Positions 11,150 through 21,887 are shown, counted from the first letter of the stretch. The stretch: 64,000 nt of DNA from Vandiemenella viatica (GCA_031002005.1 JARYHS010008074.1:266973930-267037929); one strand, 5' to 3'. Made by a program: numbers and translations. The notes: generated by a model from the sequence alone, not told the origin.

Positions 11150-12110
11150 CCTGTTTTGCTAAACTCCCTCAATAACATCTGCTCCATGAACATTACAGAC
11201 TCCTACTCTTACTTACTCATCAACTTTCTTGACAGTGTCATATGTTTGAAAAACTTATAACATTTAACTTGCAGACCTGCAACAATACTGATACACTTTG
11301 GTGCTAGCACCCATACTACACAAAACCAAATTGTTTCCTATCCTATCTGAGACACACATCTGCTCAGTTACTTCAATAACCTGACACAAGCCCTTAAATC
11401 CCACAATTATCCCCCAGAATTGGCAATGAACAAATATCCTGGTCCATAACCTGTCAAGTACACCAAAACACCCATCACGCACAACCTGAAACCAACCATG
11501 ATTAAATTTTTCTCATCAAGTTTTCTCCTGGCTTTGAATCCCTGAACCAAACCCTTTGCTTTGGTTATGATTTTAAGATTTTTCCCACAACAGCCCCATG
11601 TCACATATAACAGACCAGCCGACTTGAATAATATTCCGTTTGCACAAATACCAATCCTCTAATGATTCATATCAAACCACAGCCCCTTTTTCTCATAGTA
11701 ACTCTCGTTGGGAAATTGTGCAATATACATCCATCCACCACAATTTATAACTATCCTAACACTGATGAAACCTGCCTCATCACAGGCCCTTCCACTTCTA
11801 CCTCACATACCAGCTCAGCTGCCTCCATTATCCTAGTTTTTACACTAGCCTCACCACGAACCAGTTGTGCAGACAGTTTACTCCCAAAATATAGAGCAGT
11901 CTCTTGCTGCCCATCCAGTGACCACAACTTGTGTATTCTCAGTAACTGTTTCATGTTCAGAATGCTGCCTGAAAACATATCCCCACCTGAAGTTCATAAG
12001 TGTGAATTGGCTTGCCAATGTATTTTGAACACCAGACACCTCATGGTCTCAATTTCAGATAACACCTTCTTCACCATTCAACCCTGGTAAACCTACAGTC
12101 GGTAGTATAG
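11150..12110 (-). other. Possible decayed coding sequence, unidentified
   Basis: On the minus strand this region reads as protein-like text with few stops over several hundred bases, divided among frames (open pieces at 11751-11978, 11407-11604 and 11264-11482). No motif I know is present. It may be an old retroelement or a pseudogene. There is no support for an intact gene. Confidence 0.25.
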
Positions 12111-12540
12111 TTCATTCATTTGTTTTAATTTATTTAAACTGCACATAATTTTATGATCATATTTCACGTACTATATCTTGTTTCTATGGATAATCAATTT
12201 CTTTTCTGCATTTAGTATTTCCAACCATTTTTTTTCAACACCTCCACTCTAAACTTCGTCATAAATAACCATTCATGAGGAGAGGTTTGCAGCAAGTGCA
12301 TATGCAAACCTAGAGATGTGCTCCAATCGTGATTGAACTCTTCATCTTTTAATGGTTCTTTCCAGAGGCTTTTGCTTATTCTGTGAGCATATTTACCTAA
12401 CAGACTAATAGATTTCTGAGCCTGTTGTAGTCTCATGGAGAAGTGGATGTGTTGCTGTCTGTCTGTGAATTACGTAATTATATTCTGTGTGCAGTAAGTG
12501 TACTTTTGTTTGAGTAATTTGTAGTTTATGAGGTGGAGAT

Positions 12541-12685
12541 TGGGGACTGCACATCATTCACAGGAAACCTCCTAAAACTGTGATCAGGATTACTGATACC
12601 CAGGTGCCAGAACTCAAACCTGGTGCTGTTGTACCTCCCTGATCCAGTGTGGCATTGCCTTAACGCACCCAGCCACTCTAGTGGA
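12541..12685 (-). mobile_element. tRNA-derived SINE (family B), minus strand
   Basis: On the minus strand the element begins GTGGCTGGGTGCGTTAAGGC, like a Leu/Ser-type tRNA 5' half. It continues to a B-box-like GGTTTGAGTTC, then a tail toward 12541. A second, diverged copy lies at 13580-13730 in the same orientation. The two copies flank the Elongin A exon. Confidence 0.6.
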
Positions 12686-12867
12686 TTATGATTGAAATAT
12701 TGTGTGTGTGATGGATAAAGTAAATAATAGTAGTATTAATAATAAAAACATTCATTATGGTACCATATGAACTCCAACTGGGAATTACAACGAAAGATAC
12801 TGTTTTTAAAAAAATTAATAAACTTCTGTGTCAGTGAGTTTATGCTGTGTTTTGTATTCTGTTGCAG

Positions 12868-13067
12868 CCAGCACCTTTACTGTCACCATCAGTAAAACTG
12901 GATCCTCTTGAGAAAATGGAGGTTGATCTGGATGCCACTTTGCCTGAAATCAGTCCCAACTATCGACCTTTACCACATGTGAATTTAGACTCACTTCCAC
13001 ACAGAAGAGTAAAATCTATGACAGAGGAAGAGGCACTTAACCACGTGATGTCACAGAAAAATCAAAG
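12868..13067 (+). CDS. EloA: Elongin A, internal exon (upstream of the BC-box region)
   Basis: Elongin A raises the rate of RNA polymerase II elongation as part of Elongin ABC and is also the substrate adaptor of a Cullin-5 ubiquitin ligase acting on stalled polymerase in the nucleus. The exon has an acceptor TTCTGTTGCAG|CC and a donor AAAG|GTATGT, enters in phase 0 and leaves after two bases of a codon. It encodes 66 codons including LPEISPNYRPLP, which resembles the vertebrate Elongin A segment just before its conserved C-terminal half, and ends ..EEALNHVMSQKNQ(R). The open frame extends 5' to an ATG at 12847, but that lies in the intron. The next exon (49840) restores the phase and continues the similarity. 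Identification is from memory of the family. Confidence 0.82.
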
Positions 13068-13579
13068 GTATGTACTTTTCATTTTTCATGGTTTTCTTAT
13101 TTTGTGTTAATTACTGTCTTACAATCAGCAGTGAATTTGTATTGTTTTTTTAAACTAAGCTTTGAGTTATAAGGGAGCATATCATTATATTTTAAGATGC
13201 TGAGAGCTTAATTAATGCTACAAAACAATATAAGACATTGTTGATGTTGTCAGTTATGGTTAAGACTGCTTAACACAAAAATTAAATTTGCAGAATTATA
13301 TCCACTGCATTATACTGGTGTAACACAATTTATATTATTCCTATATTATAATTTGTGAATGAACCTTACTTGATCATGCAAAGCCTTGATTTTTATTATT
13401 GCTTGTGGCTAAGAATTTTTCCAGTGTTTCCACTGCGCAATCAGAACCAGGGATTAACAGTTCCGGGGGCAGTGGAAGCTTAAGTGTTGCCATTTGTCAG
13501 TGATTCATATAACAAATGCTTTGTATTGTATGTGGATTTTTGTTGGTGAAATGTGTAGTTTATGGAAGGAAGAACGTAA
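13068..13579. other. EloA: 5' part of intron, nothing recognised
   Basis: About 500 bp of AT-rich intron sequence. A short stretch near 13425-13470 (CCAGTGTTTCCACTG) also occurs at 47617, next to a LINE 5' end, and may be a trace of the same family. Nothing else is recognisable. Confidence 0.45.
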
Positions 13580-13730
13580 AACATCCCAGCATTCGCCTAG
13601 GTGACAGTAGTAACTGCCAAAAAACTACAATCATGGCGGCCAGTATGGGGTCCAGGACTCATACCTGGTCCTGTTGTGCACCTCCCTGATCTGTGTGGTA
13701 GTGCCTTAATGTATGCGGCCACACTGGAAT
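13580..13730 (-). mobile_element. tRNA-derived SINE (family B), diverged copy
   Basis: Matches the copy at 12541-12685 over the tRNA-like part on the minus strand: a B-box-like CCAGGTATGAGTCC and a run corresponding to GTGGCCGCATACATTAAGGC. It is more decayed, and no target duplication is visible. Confidence 0.5.
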
Positions 13731-13739
13731 ATCTTATAT

Positions 13740-14712
13740 ATATATAAAAATAGAAGTGTGTTTTCCTATATTTCACTTTTCAGCCACCACTACCTAGCAC
13801 AGATCACTGGTGTTTGTGTGTGGTAGTAGCATGGAGTTTCCTGTCGTGCACAATGTTGGCCGAATGCCGATAGCTGTGGAGATGTGGGAGATATGATGAT
13901 TAATAGTGGTTGATGCAGGGCATTTTCATATTTCAACCAAAGACTTGTGTATCCTTATACTTCTCTTTCCTGCCATAACTATATAGGGTAGACCATTGAT
14001 GTTTGTGTGTGGTAATAACATTGAATCTCCAATCGTGCACTATGATGGTTAGATGTCTGTAATTATGGAGGTGTGGGATATGGTGGTTGAAAGTGGTCGA
14101 CGTGCGCCACTTTCATATTTCTACCAAAGACGTATGTGTCATGGTGTATCACTTTTCAGCCAAAACTGTCTAGCACAGATCACTGGTGTTTGTGTGTGTT
14201 CGTAGCAGAGTCACCCATCACAATGTTGGCCGAATTTCTGTAACTGTGGTAGTGTGGAAGATATGGTGTTTGAAAGTGGCTGATCAAGGATATTTTCATA
14301 TTTCGACCCAAGACATCTGTGCCTGTGTAGTTTACTGTGGGGTGGGTGGCCTCGCATTCGGGAGGACATCGGTTCGAAACCCCGTCCGGGCATCCAGATT
14401 TGGGTTTTCCATGGTGTCCCCAAATCACTCCAGGCGAATGCCAGTATATTTCCTTCAAAAGGGCCATGGCCAAATTCCTTCCCATTCCTTGTCCCCACTC
14501 CCATCCTGCCTCTAATGACCTCGATGTTGACGAGGTTTAAAGCCATAAGGAAAAAAAAATGTATCTTGCAGCCTGAACTACATAGCGCAGATGACTGACG
14601 TTTGTGTGTGGTAATAGCATCGAGTCTCTCATCGTGCACTATGGTGGTTAGATGTCTGTAGCTGTCAATACAAATTATTTACAAACACGTATGAAGTCGT
14701 GGGCACCATCTA
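13740..14712 (-). repeat. Array element of ~187-bp units, inverted copy, carrying a SINE
   Basis: Reverse-complement copy of the element at 7457-8578 with the same two ends: CTAGATGGTGCCCACGACTT read from 14712 downward, and ..CACTTCTATTTTTATATA near 13740. It has about four units (GTTTGTGTGTG at 13810, 14000, 14188 and 14600) instead of six, so unit number varies between copies. A family A SINE interrupts it at 14318-14562. Confidence 0.82.
14318..14562 (+). mobile_element. tRNA-derived SINE (family A)
   Basis: Contains the B box GGTTCGAAACC near 14371, then the family body (CATCCAGATTTGGGTTTTCC..CCTTCCCATTCCTTG), and ends CGATGTTGACGAGG..AGCCATAAGGAAAAAAAA. It interrupts the ~187-bp-unit array, which resumes at GTATCTTGCAGCCTG. 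The 5' end is approximate. Confidence 0.8.
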
Positions 14713-14779
14713 GTATATATATATATATAAGAAAGGACTGAAAAAATAATATAAATAGTGCTTTGCAACAGATTTCAAG

Positions 14780-14905
14780 GTCAAAAAACTTTTTTTAAAA
14801 AAATGTGGGTGTTCTTTATGTATTTCAACTTCTTAAATTTGAAAATGATACTCAAAACATTTATCACCCACAGTTTTTGCACAAATTACAATCATTTACA
14901 ATTAA
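14780..14905 (-). repeat. Inverted fragment of the 3' end of the family at 16470-31870
   Basis: The minus-strand reading ATCATTTTCAAATTTAAGAA, preceded by a GTGATAAATG-type stretch and followed by GAAATACATAAAGAACACC, matches 31770-31850, downstream of the broken gene-like sequence. This is therefore a fragment of a second copy of that repeated family lying in inverted orientation about 17 kb away. Confidence 0.6.
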
Positions 14906-15119
14906 TGATAATGCATTATAATAGCCTACTATTATAATATACACAAAAACACCATGCGAAGCTCAGAAGCTTGCACCCCTAGCAGCACGCATTGAACCGT
15001 CATGCTGCACAAAGCTTTGCCTGTCCACCCTTGTGTTGTGTTTGTGGAAGGAAGTATATGTTCATGTTTGTGTACAATATCTAATTATCCCACTGTAAAT
15101 CTAACATAACATGCTTCAA

Positions 15120-16470
15120 AATTACTGACCAGAATAATATACAGAAAAATGTAAAGTGTAGTGGAAGGGATAGTAGGTGAAGATCAGTTTGGGTTTAGGA
15201 AAAACCGCTGTAAAAGAGAAGCGATTCTGACATTAAGATTAATACTTGAAGGCCAGATCAAGAAAAACGAAGATAGTTTTATGGCATTTGTTAATGTAGA
15301 AAAAGCTTTTGATAATGTTAGGTGGGACAAGATGTTCAAAGTTTTAAAGAAGTTGGGTCTAAAGTACCGAGGTAGGAGAATACGTATAACCAAGTAGCTA
15401 TAATAAAAGAATCATGAGAGACCACATGAGTTAAGAAGGGTGTGAAGCAAGGTTGTAGTCTATACCCGTTAATATTCATCTTGTATGTAGTCGTAGGCTT
15501 CCGCGACCAGAGTCAGTTGATTCTTGGCTGTCCGGGTGATGCCATGTCATGAGTCGGATAGCCGAAATTTCGACTGTCCTTCTGTGGTCTTCTTCCAGAC
15601 TGCCAAGAATCAACATTCAACTTGTATGTAGAAGAAGCAATAAAGGAAGTAAAAGAAAAATTTCATGTGACATAAGTGCTCAAGGAGAAAAAAATCAGTA
15701 TTTTATGATTAGCTGATGACATTATCTTGTTAGCAGAACAGGTTGAGGATATTGTGAAGTTACTGAATATCATGAACAATGCATGAAAGGAAGATTTTGG
15801 ACTAAATATAAACCAAAGCAAGACAAAAGTGATGAAAAGTAGTATAAATGATACCAATAATACTAGATTAAATATAAAAATAAGGTCGGATGCTGTAGGA
15901 GAAGTAAGTGAAGTTTGCTATTTTGGAAGTAAAATTACAACTGATGGCTGAAGTGGGAATGATGTTAAAGTGAAAAGAGCCTTCATGATAAAGATAAATC
16001 TTTTGGTTTCAAATATTGATCTAGGACTCGGAAACTTTAGAACTTTTTAAAACTATGTGTGGAGCACAACACTTTATGGCATGAAGCATGGACTTTATAA
16101 ATACCAGAATGAAGGAAAATAGAAGCATTTTAAATGTGGTGCTATAGAAGGATGCTGAAAATTAAGTGGATGGATAAAGTACGAAATGAACGAGTTTCAG
16201 AAACGAGGCTGAGGAAAGAAGTTTGTGGAAGTCTTACAGAAAGAAGAGACAGGATGGTAGGTCATATCTTGAGACATGCAGGATTGTTTAAATTGTTAGT
16301 GGAGGGAACATTGGAAGGTAAGAACTGCAGAGGAAGACAGAAATTAGAATATATGAAGCAGATAATTGAGGATGTTGGTTGTAAGGTATATGTTGTGATG
16401 AAAAGGTTAGTGCAAGATATGAAGGGATGGAGGATTGCATCAAACCAGTCGTGAGACTGGTGCTGTGTAA
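15120..16470 (+). pseudogene. LINE reverse transcriptase, 5'-truncated and broken
   Basis: The open piece 15161-15397 reads as an RT palm/fingers segment (QFGFRK.., then FVNVEKAFDNVRWDKMF). The catalytic ADDIILLAE follows at about 15711 in another frame, and 16134-16454 encodes the LINE C-terminal region (MWCYRRMLKIKWMDKVRNE and GHILRHAGL). It has several frameshifts, lacks an endonuclease and contains a Penelope-like insertion at 15490-15619. The clade is uncertain: the C-terminal region resembles RTE-like or related endonuclease/RT elements common in insects. Confidence 0.85.
15490..15619. mobile_element. Penelope-like terminal fragment inside LINE
   Basis: Flanked by TTGTATGTAG on both sides (15480-15489 and 15620-15629), inside the RT sequence. 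It begins TCGTAGGCTTCCGC..CAGAGTCAGTTGATTCTTGG, the same end as the element at 53852-53965 read in reverse. It contains CATGAGTCGGATAGCCGAAA near 15550, a hammerhead-like stem II flanked by a degenerate core. Confidence 0.65.
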
Positions 16471-17221
16471 ACTCTCCTAACAGTTTTTGTTATATTTGTG
16501 GTGAACTTGTGGTGGTGAAAAAAGGTTGAAGAAACATTACTGCTTTCTTGAAAACGGTCTATCATGCCTATTTTGAAGTGAAGCTAGGTAACATCTATAA
16601 ACCATGGACTCCACGGGTCACGTGTGTAGAAGATTTACATTGGTGAATGGTAAGAAAGAAGAAGACTGTTCAATTTGGCATCCCTATGGTCTAGCAGGAG
16701 CAATGGTATCATACCAGTGACTGTCATACTTCTCCCCCTGTAAGGTAACTGGTTTCAACAAGAAAAACAAGAATACTATGAGTATGCGAACAATATTTGC
16801 TCAGCAATTCATCGTGTTTCACATGGCCCGGATGTAAATATACCAAAGCCTCCGCAGGTATTAGACTACAGTGGATATAGATACCATGCAGGAGGTGGAC
16901 AATACTGAGATTGAAGTAGGCACAGATGGGGGTCCTCTTCTGTTCACTCAGCCATATCTTAATGATTTAATCTGTGATCTGCAACTGATAAAGGATAAAG
17001 CTGTGCTCCTAGGGTCAAGACATTTGTTAGCACCCAGTACGTCACTTACATTTTACAGAAATAGGGACTTAATATTCACACAATATTTTTTCTCAAAATC
17101 TCTTTTTATTGTACTGCAGTGATGTAGTATAAGGTATGATGGATCAGTTCGACATTCAGTATGTGCCCGTTGAGTGGAGACTGTTCATTGATTCAACTGA
17201 AGGCAGTTCTGCTGCTCAATG
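16470..17221 (+). pseudogene. Uncharacterised repeated protein family, N-terminal part (broken)
   Basis: Pieces in changing frames include FCYICGELVV near 16500 (a CxxC pair), PLLFTQPYLNDLICDLQL (16950) and YVPVEWRLFIDS just before the gypsy insertion. I recall this kind of protein as a large family of uncharacterised genes repeated in several invertebrate genomes (aphids, Hydra and others). Its function is not known to me. Stops and frameshifts are frequent. The second half continues at 30741 beyond the gypsy element. Confidence 0.55.
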
Positions 17222-17892
17222 TGTGACATTACGATAATCTAGCTATCCATTATTAAAGAGTATCTGTGCATGTATTGAAAATCGACAGAGCGAGTAGCAC
17301 TCTTTATGTTAGACTTGCTGGCAGTTAGTCATGTTTTAGCTCTTGCATCAGTTATAAGGGAAACTGGTGATGGTGGCTCAGGGGTGAAGTGATGTGTTAT
17401 GAAAAATTATCTGGACATTTTGGATACGTCACAGGTGCTTCCACGTTGGAAAGAAATATTTGCTTAATGGTAACTTCAGTCAAGCCAGGCAATTTAAAAT
17501 GTGCTATAGTGGATTAATGATTATTGAACAGGCATTCAAGGTATTACTAATTGAATGAACGTATTCTGAATTAAACTTTCCACTCAGAAGGACTTATGAT
17601 CTTCGGACAAGTGATATTTAAGTTTGGTTGGTGGTCAGCGTATTAATGTTAACCATAAATTGATGGAATAAAAGGTGTTCAGTAGCATACTTCAGATGTG
17701 TGTTTGTTTTTCATGTTACTTGTTTCTGTGAACTTGTGAATCGTTAAAATCACGGAGAATTGTAAGCCCATTTTAGTGTGTTCACCATCCAGCCTTGGCG
17801 ACCAAATTACGAAATAATAATCTACGAAGTCTTGATGCATCCATTTGGTGGGTCAAAATACGGTGTCGAATGACCTCACTTATGATCATTTA
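17222..17892 (+). repeat. Gypsy 5' LTR, left part
   Basis: Aligns with 30032 to about 30708 of the 3' LTR, including GGAATAAAAGGTGTTC (17663 / 30480) and GAAATAATAATCTACGAAGT. It is interrupted at 17893 by a TIR element. The remaining ~30 bp lie at 22242-22272. Confidence 0.9.
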
Positions 17893-18280
17893 AGGGGACA
17901 CAGTCGCGAAGGACCTCCCATAAGAAATCAATATTAAAACAAGCAAACTTCAGGTACACTTTCTGAAGAAACTAATGGGAGATTCAGGCCTGAAACTTTC
18001 GCAGTATACAGATAAAACATCATCTGCAAATCACATAAAGATTTGTTAATGTAGTTTATGAGTAATGATTTTTTTGTTCTAAAAGACCAAAAAATATAAC
18101 TTTTTATAAATACCTTGGACCTTGTTAGTTTGTTTTTGTTTTTATGACAGGTCCCATTTTTTATCTTTTTAATCATCATTTTATTTACAAGAGATGCTGA
18201 AAGTCTGATGTCTTTATCAGTCTTAGTTTTTGATAAAAGTGTACCAAAAGATCAAAAAATGTAGTTTTGAGATAAATCTG

Positions 18281-18422
18281 TATTAAAACACGTCCGTTTA
18301 ACGGTTAAGCAAGAATGCAACAGCACATCTTCTGTTTTATTCACCACAGAGAATATACAATATCCATGGACAGCATAGATACTAAGCCTAAGACAATTTT
18401 ATTTCGATATCATATTATAACA
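18281..18422 (-). repeat. Copia 3' LTR (142 bp)
   Basis: Minus strand begins TGTTATAATATG and ends CGTGTTTTAATA. Same length and sequence as 21888-22029 by eye. Confidence 0.92.
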
Positions 18423-18484
18423 CCCCCACTATATCGAAATAAGTTACAGCCTCACAGAACATTACAATATATTACTTAGTAATC

Positions 18485-18840
18485 CTATTTTCTCCATAAG
18501 TTTGTAATGTTTGGGGCACACAGAGCTTTTGTGAGCAAGTCAGCAGGCATTTCAGCAGTTTGCATGTATTCAAGCTTAATAGGCCTACATTTTTTTAATA
18601 CAGCATCGCGGACAAAAAAACTAACGAACATCAATATGTTTAGACCTCTGTGCATTTGCTGACTACTTGTAAGCTTCAATGCACTCTGACTGTCACTAAA
18701 AATAGTAATCATACACAAATTGCCCGTGATTTCAAATAACAGATTTCTTAAATATACTGCCTCTCTAGAAGCATCTGACAAAGCCATATATTCTGCTTCA
18801 GTGCTTGAGAGAGCTACAGTTTTTTGTTTTGTTTTCTACT
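18485..18840 (-). pseudogene. Copia RNase H remnant
   Basis: Reads VALSSTEAEYMALSDASREA, the start of the copia RNase H domain, then FSDSQSALKLTSS and a C-terminal ADLLTKAL close to the 3' LTR, as usual in copia pol. It is out of frame with the long gag-integrase reading frame. Confidence 0.85.
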
Positions 18841-18958
18841 TTCCCATGAAATAGCAGAACCAGACATTACAAAACAGAAATCTGTACAAGACCGTCTATC
18901 TACAGTGTCAGTTACCTAGTAAGCATCTACAAATCCTTGTAATTCTACCATTTCAATT

Positions 18959-19147
18959 TCAAAACATGCTTTCACAATTATTTACTTTGTAACCCTCTGG
19001 TAAATGCACGCAAATATCTTTCTTTAGATAGCCATTTAAAAAATCTGAGGTTACATCTAAGTGCCAAATGCCTAACAATAATTGTGCATTAATTGCAAAT
19101 AAAAGGTCACAATGTAAAGTGTCTAACCACCAATGAAAAGGTTTCAT
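18959..19147 (-). pseudogene. Copia reverse transcriptase remnant
   Basis: The piece LDVTSDFLNGYLKKDICVHL corresponds to the copia RT motif (L-DV-T-AFLNG-L) with PEGYKV following. The catalytic YVDD block is absent. The whole space between integrase and RNase H is about 400 bp, where more than 1 kb is expected. Confidence 0.8.
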
Positions 19148-19236
19148 GATAATCTACACCTGCTATTTGGCAAAAACATTTAGACACTGACCTAGCACGG
19201 TATCACACTTTATCATCACTTTCAAACCTTTCTTAT

Positions 19237-21789
19237 TCAAACACCCACTTGCACTGCACTTGCTGTTGAAGCCATCAGCCTTGCCTCCAGGGCTTGGATG
19301 CGATTCTCCTGTCTGACCATAACTGCCTTCATCTTCTGCATCACTTGCTGGAATTCTCTGACGATATCATCTGGAACACAGCTGCCTTCTTCTTTACAGG
19401 CCACACTTAATAAAGTTGTACCATATCTCTGAGGCGGTTTCCTTTTTCTTTTAGGCAATGTCTTAATTTCCACACTCTCAGCTGCAGTACTTTCTTCCAA
19501 GTTATCTTGACCTACTTCAGCATAGTCTGATTGAGATGATTTCAGTAATTCTGGTTTGCCTGTTCCTGTCAACTGTTCTTCTTGAGCAGACTCCCCCACT
19601 GAAACTGATTTCAGTAATTCTGGTTTGTCTGTTACTGTCAATTGTCCTTGACCAGACTCCCCCACTGAAACACTTATTTCTTCATATTTATTATCTTTTC
19701 TACTCTCCATAATAACCACATCCTTGCTTATTAATATATTCTTCTTCTTGTAGTCATAAATTCTATAACCTTTCATATTTTCTGAATATCCAACAAGAAT
19801 GTGTTTATGTGAATTTTTGTCCCACTTGAAACGTTTTTCTTTGGGAACATGGACCATTACATCACTGCCAAATATACGAATATGGCTTACATCAGGTTTC
19901 TTGCCATACCACAGTTCATATGGTGTCTTGTCTTGAGTTCCTGATGCAATTGATCTGTTTTTTAAGTACACAGCTGTGTTTGCTGCTTCTCCCCAAAACC
20001 TTTTATCTAGCTTTGCATCAAACAACATACATCTTGCTTTCTCAACTATTGAGCGATTCAGTCTTTCACACAGACCATTTTGTTCTGGCGTGTAAGGGTT
20101 ACTTTTCTGATGAATAATACCTTCTTTCTTCAGAAAATCTGTAAACTCATTATTACAAAATTCAAAGCCATTATCAGTGCGAAATATTTTAATTTTCTTA
20201 TTCTTTTGGTTTTCTACCAAGGCTTTAAATTCTTTAAATCTGCTAAATACTTCACTTTTAGCTTTCAAGAAGTAAATAAATGCCATGCGACTGAAGTCAT
20301 CCACCAGCAATAAAAAATATCGTGCACCACCTAAGGATTTATGTTCCATTGGGCCACACACATCAGCATGTATAATCTGCAATGTCTCTGTACTTCTTTC
20401 TCCAATATTTTTGAACGGAAGTCTTGACTGTTTTCCCTCACAGCACACGATACAACTGTTTTTTCCCTTTTGAAAATTATCAGGATAACTAAGTCCATCA
20501 ACCACACCAGACTTCATTTTATTCATATCTGCACTATTTATATGACCGAGTCTTCGGTGCCACGTATAACCATCAGTTAACACAGGAGCAGCCAATAAAC
20601 TGTGCTCACTTTTCATTTTATGTTTTACCTTCAACTTGTAAACACCACAAATAAGTTCTCCTATAGCCACCAATTCACCGTTCATATTATGTATGAAACA
20701 ATTCTGTGAATCGAAATGAACTTTATTACCGTTCTTTATGAGTTCACTCACTGATAAGAGGTTAGTCGTCAGACTTGGCACACACAATGCATTTTTCACA
20801 GTAATATCATAACCACAATCTGAAGTTATTTCTACATCGCCGGTACACAGCACAGGTACTTTGGTTTTGTCAGCGATAATAACTTCTGGTTCACTTGACG
20901 AATACAATGCATTTTTTATCCAATGTTCATTCGGCGTCATATGAGAACTTGCACCGGAGTCAATATACCAATCTTGTTTACCAAACTTGCCGGATAGAAA
21001 AACAACACTAAACACATTGGATTGTTTAGGTTCATCAGATTTCACCAGCAAAGGACATTGATTCCTGAAATGCCCACCTCGTTTACATCTGTAACAAGTG
21101 ATGGATTTAACTCCTGTCATTTTGACATTTGACTTTTCCGCGACGTAGTTTCCGCTTTTGTTTTGTCTGTTAGCAGTCTTGCTTCTATGGTTGTGCCAAC
21201 CTTTGGAAGCGAAAGCGGTTTTTGTCTCTGATTCATTCGAATCTGACATCTCCATATCGATCAATTTTGTCCTGATAACATCCGCCGTAATAGGAATCCC
21301 GGAATGTTCAATCGCCATGATCATTGGTGAAAATCGTTCTGGTAAACCTGCCAGTAACAACGAGCCAATCCATTCGTCGTTTATATCAAATCCAGTTCCA
21401 CTTAATCTTTGCGATGTCTCAATAATATCTGTCACATACGACGTCATTGAATCACAATTATCAAGCCTGATTGATATAAGATGACGAAGTAAGGTTATTC
21501 TTCGTGTAAACCCGGAATCGTCAAACATAGTTTTAAGCTGCGCCCATAGCTCCTTCGTTGTTTTAGCTTGCTTTATATGCACATACAACGCTGGATCAAT
21601 TGTAAGAATCAGCTTCGCTTTCGCCTTTGCATCATCTGCGGCTGCAGTGCTAGTACTTCCTTCTTCCTGTATTAAGCCGGACATGCCTTCTAACACCAAC
21701 ATATTCTCCGCTGCAAAAGCCCATACATCGTAGTTGTCTCTGCCTTTAAGCTTAGGCACGTTAACGACAAAATTCGAAGCCATCTTCAA
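19237..21789 (-). CDS. Copia gag-protease-integrase polyprotein, uninterrupted, RT absent
   Basis: An 850-codon open frame. Residues 1-190 are copia-type gag. A CCHC knuckle, CYRCKRGGHFRNQC, lies at about 232-245 and the protease DSGASSHM at 277-284. The pre-integrase WHRRLGHI is near 410 with CIVCC after it. The integrase core has Asp476 (HADVCGP), Asp539 (RTDNG) and Glu575 (NGLCERLN), with 35 residues between the last two. After the integrase a short basic run (PKRKRKPPQRYG) leads not into RT but into a Gln/Leu/Met-rich, coiled-coil-like tail (FQQVMQKMKAVMVRQENRI..) ending at 850. A full copia polyprotein is usually about 1,300-1,450 residues. The start could be Met1 or Met3. Confidence 0.9.
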   Translation of the reverse strand: MKMASNFVVNVPKLKGRDNYDVWAFAAENMLVLEGMSGLIQEEGSTSTAAADDAKAKAKLILTIDPALYVHIKQAKTTKELWAQLKTMFDDSGFTRRITLLRHLISIRLDNCDSMTSYVTDIIETSQRLSGTGFDINDEWIGSLLLAGLPERFSPMIMAIEHSGIPITADVIRTKLIDMEMSDSNESETKTAFASKGWHNHRSKTANRQNKSGNYVAEKSNVKMTGVKSITCYRCKRGGHFRNQCPLLVKSDEPKQSNVFSVVFLSGKFGKQDWYIDSGASSHMTPNEHWIKNALYSSSEPEVIIADKTKVPVLCTGDVEITSDCGYDITVKNALCVPSLTTNLLSVSELIKNGNKVHFDSQNCFIHNMNGELVAIGELICGVYKLKVKHKMKSEHSLLAAPVLTDGYTWHRRLGHINSADMNKMKSGVVDGLSYPDNFQKGKNSCIVCCEGKQSRLPFKNIGERSTETLQIIHADVCGPMEHKSLGGARYFLLLVDDFSRMAFIYFLKAKSEVFSRFKEFKALVENQKNKKIKIFRTDNGFEFCNNEFTDFLKKEGIIHQKSNPYTPEQNGLCERLNRSIVEKARCMLFDAKLDKRFWGEAANTAVYLKNRSIASGTQDKTPYELWYGKKPDVSHIRIFGSDVMVHVPKEKRFKWDKNSHKHILVGYSENMKGYRIYDYKKKNILISKDVVIMESRKDNKYEEISVSVGESGQGQLTVTDKPELLKSVSVGESAQEEQLTGTGKPELLKSSQSDYAEVGQDNLEESTAAESVEIKTLPKRKRKPPQRYGTTLLSVACKEEGSCVPDDIVREFQQVMQKMKAVMVRQENRIQALEARLMASTASAVQVGV

Positions 21790-21873
21790 GCGCGTAACTA
21801 ATTATTTATAAGATAACGACTTTTCCGTATTCTGCTTACTGGAATAACGAAGAAAATAACTCTGGGTCACAGT

Positions 21874-21887
21874 CTGGGCCCATAACC
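21874..21887 (-). other. Copia primer-binding site, initiator tRNA-Met internal type
   Basis: Directly next to the 5' LTR the + strand reads CTGGGCCCATAACC, equal to the anticodon stem-loop region of eukaryotic initiator tRNA-Met. The minus (element) strand can therefore pair with the internal part of that tRNA, the half-tRNA priming known from Drosophila copia. Confidence 0.85.

Noticed and set aside
12847..13110. Open frame starting at the ATG at 12847 as a complete small protein
   Set aside because: The ATG and the bases up to 12867 lie in an intron before a clear acceptor, and the 3' end runs past a clear donor; only 12868-13067 is exon.
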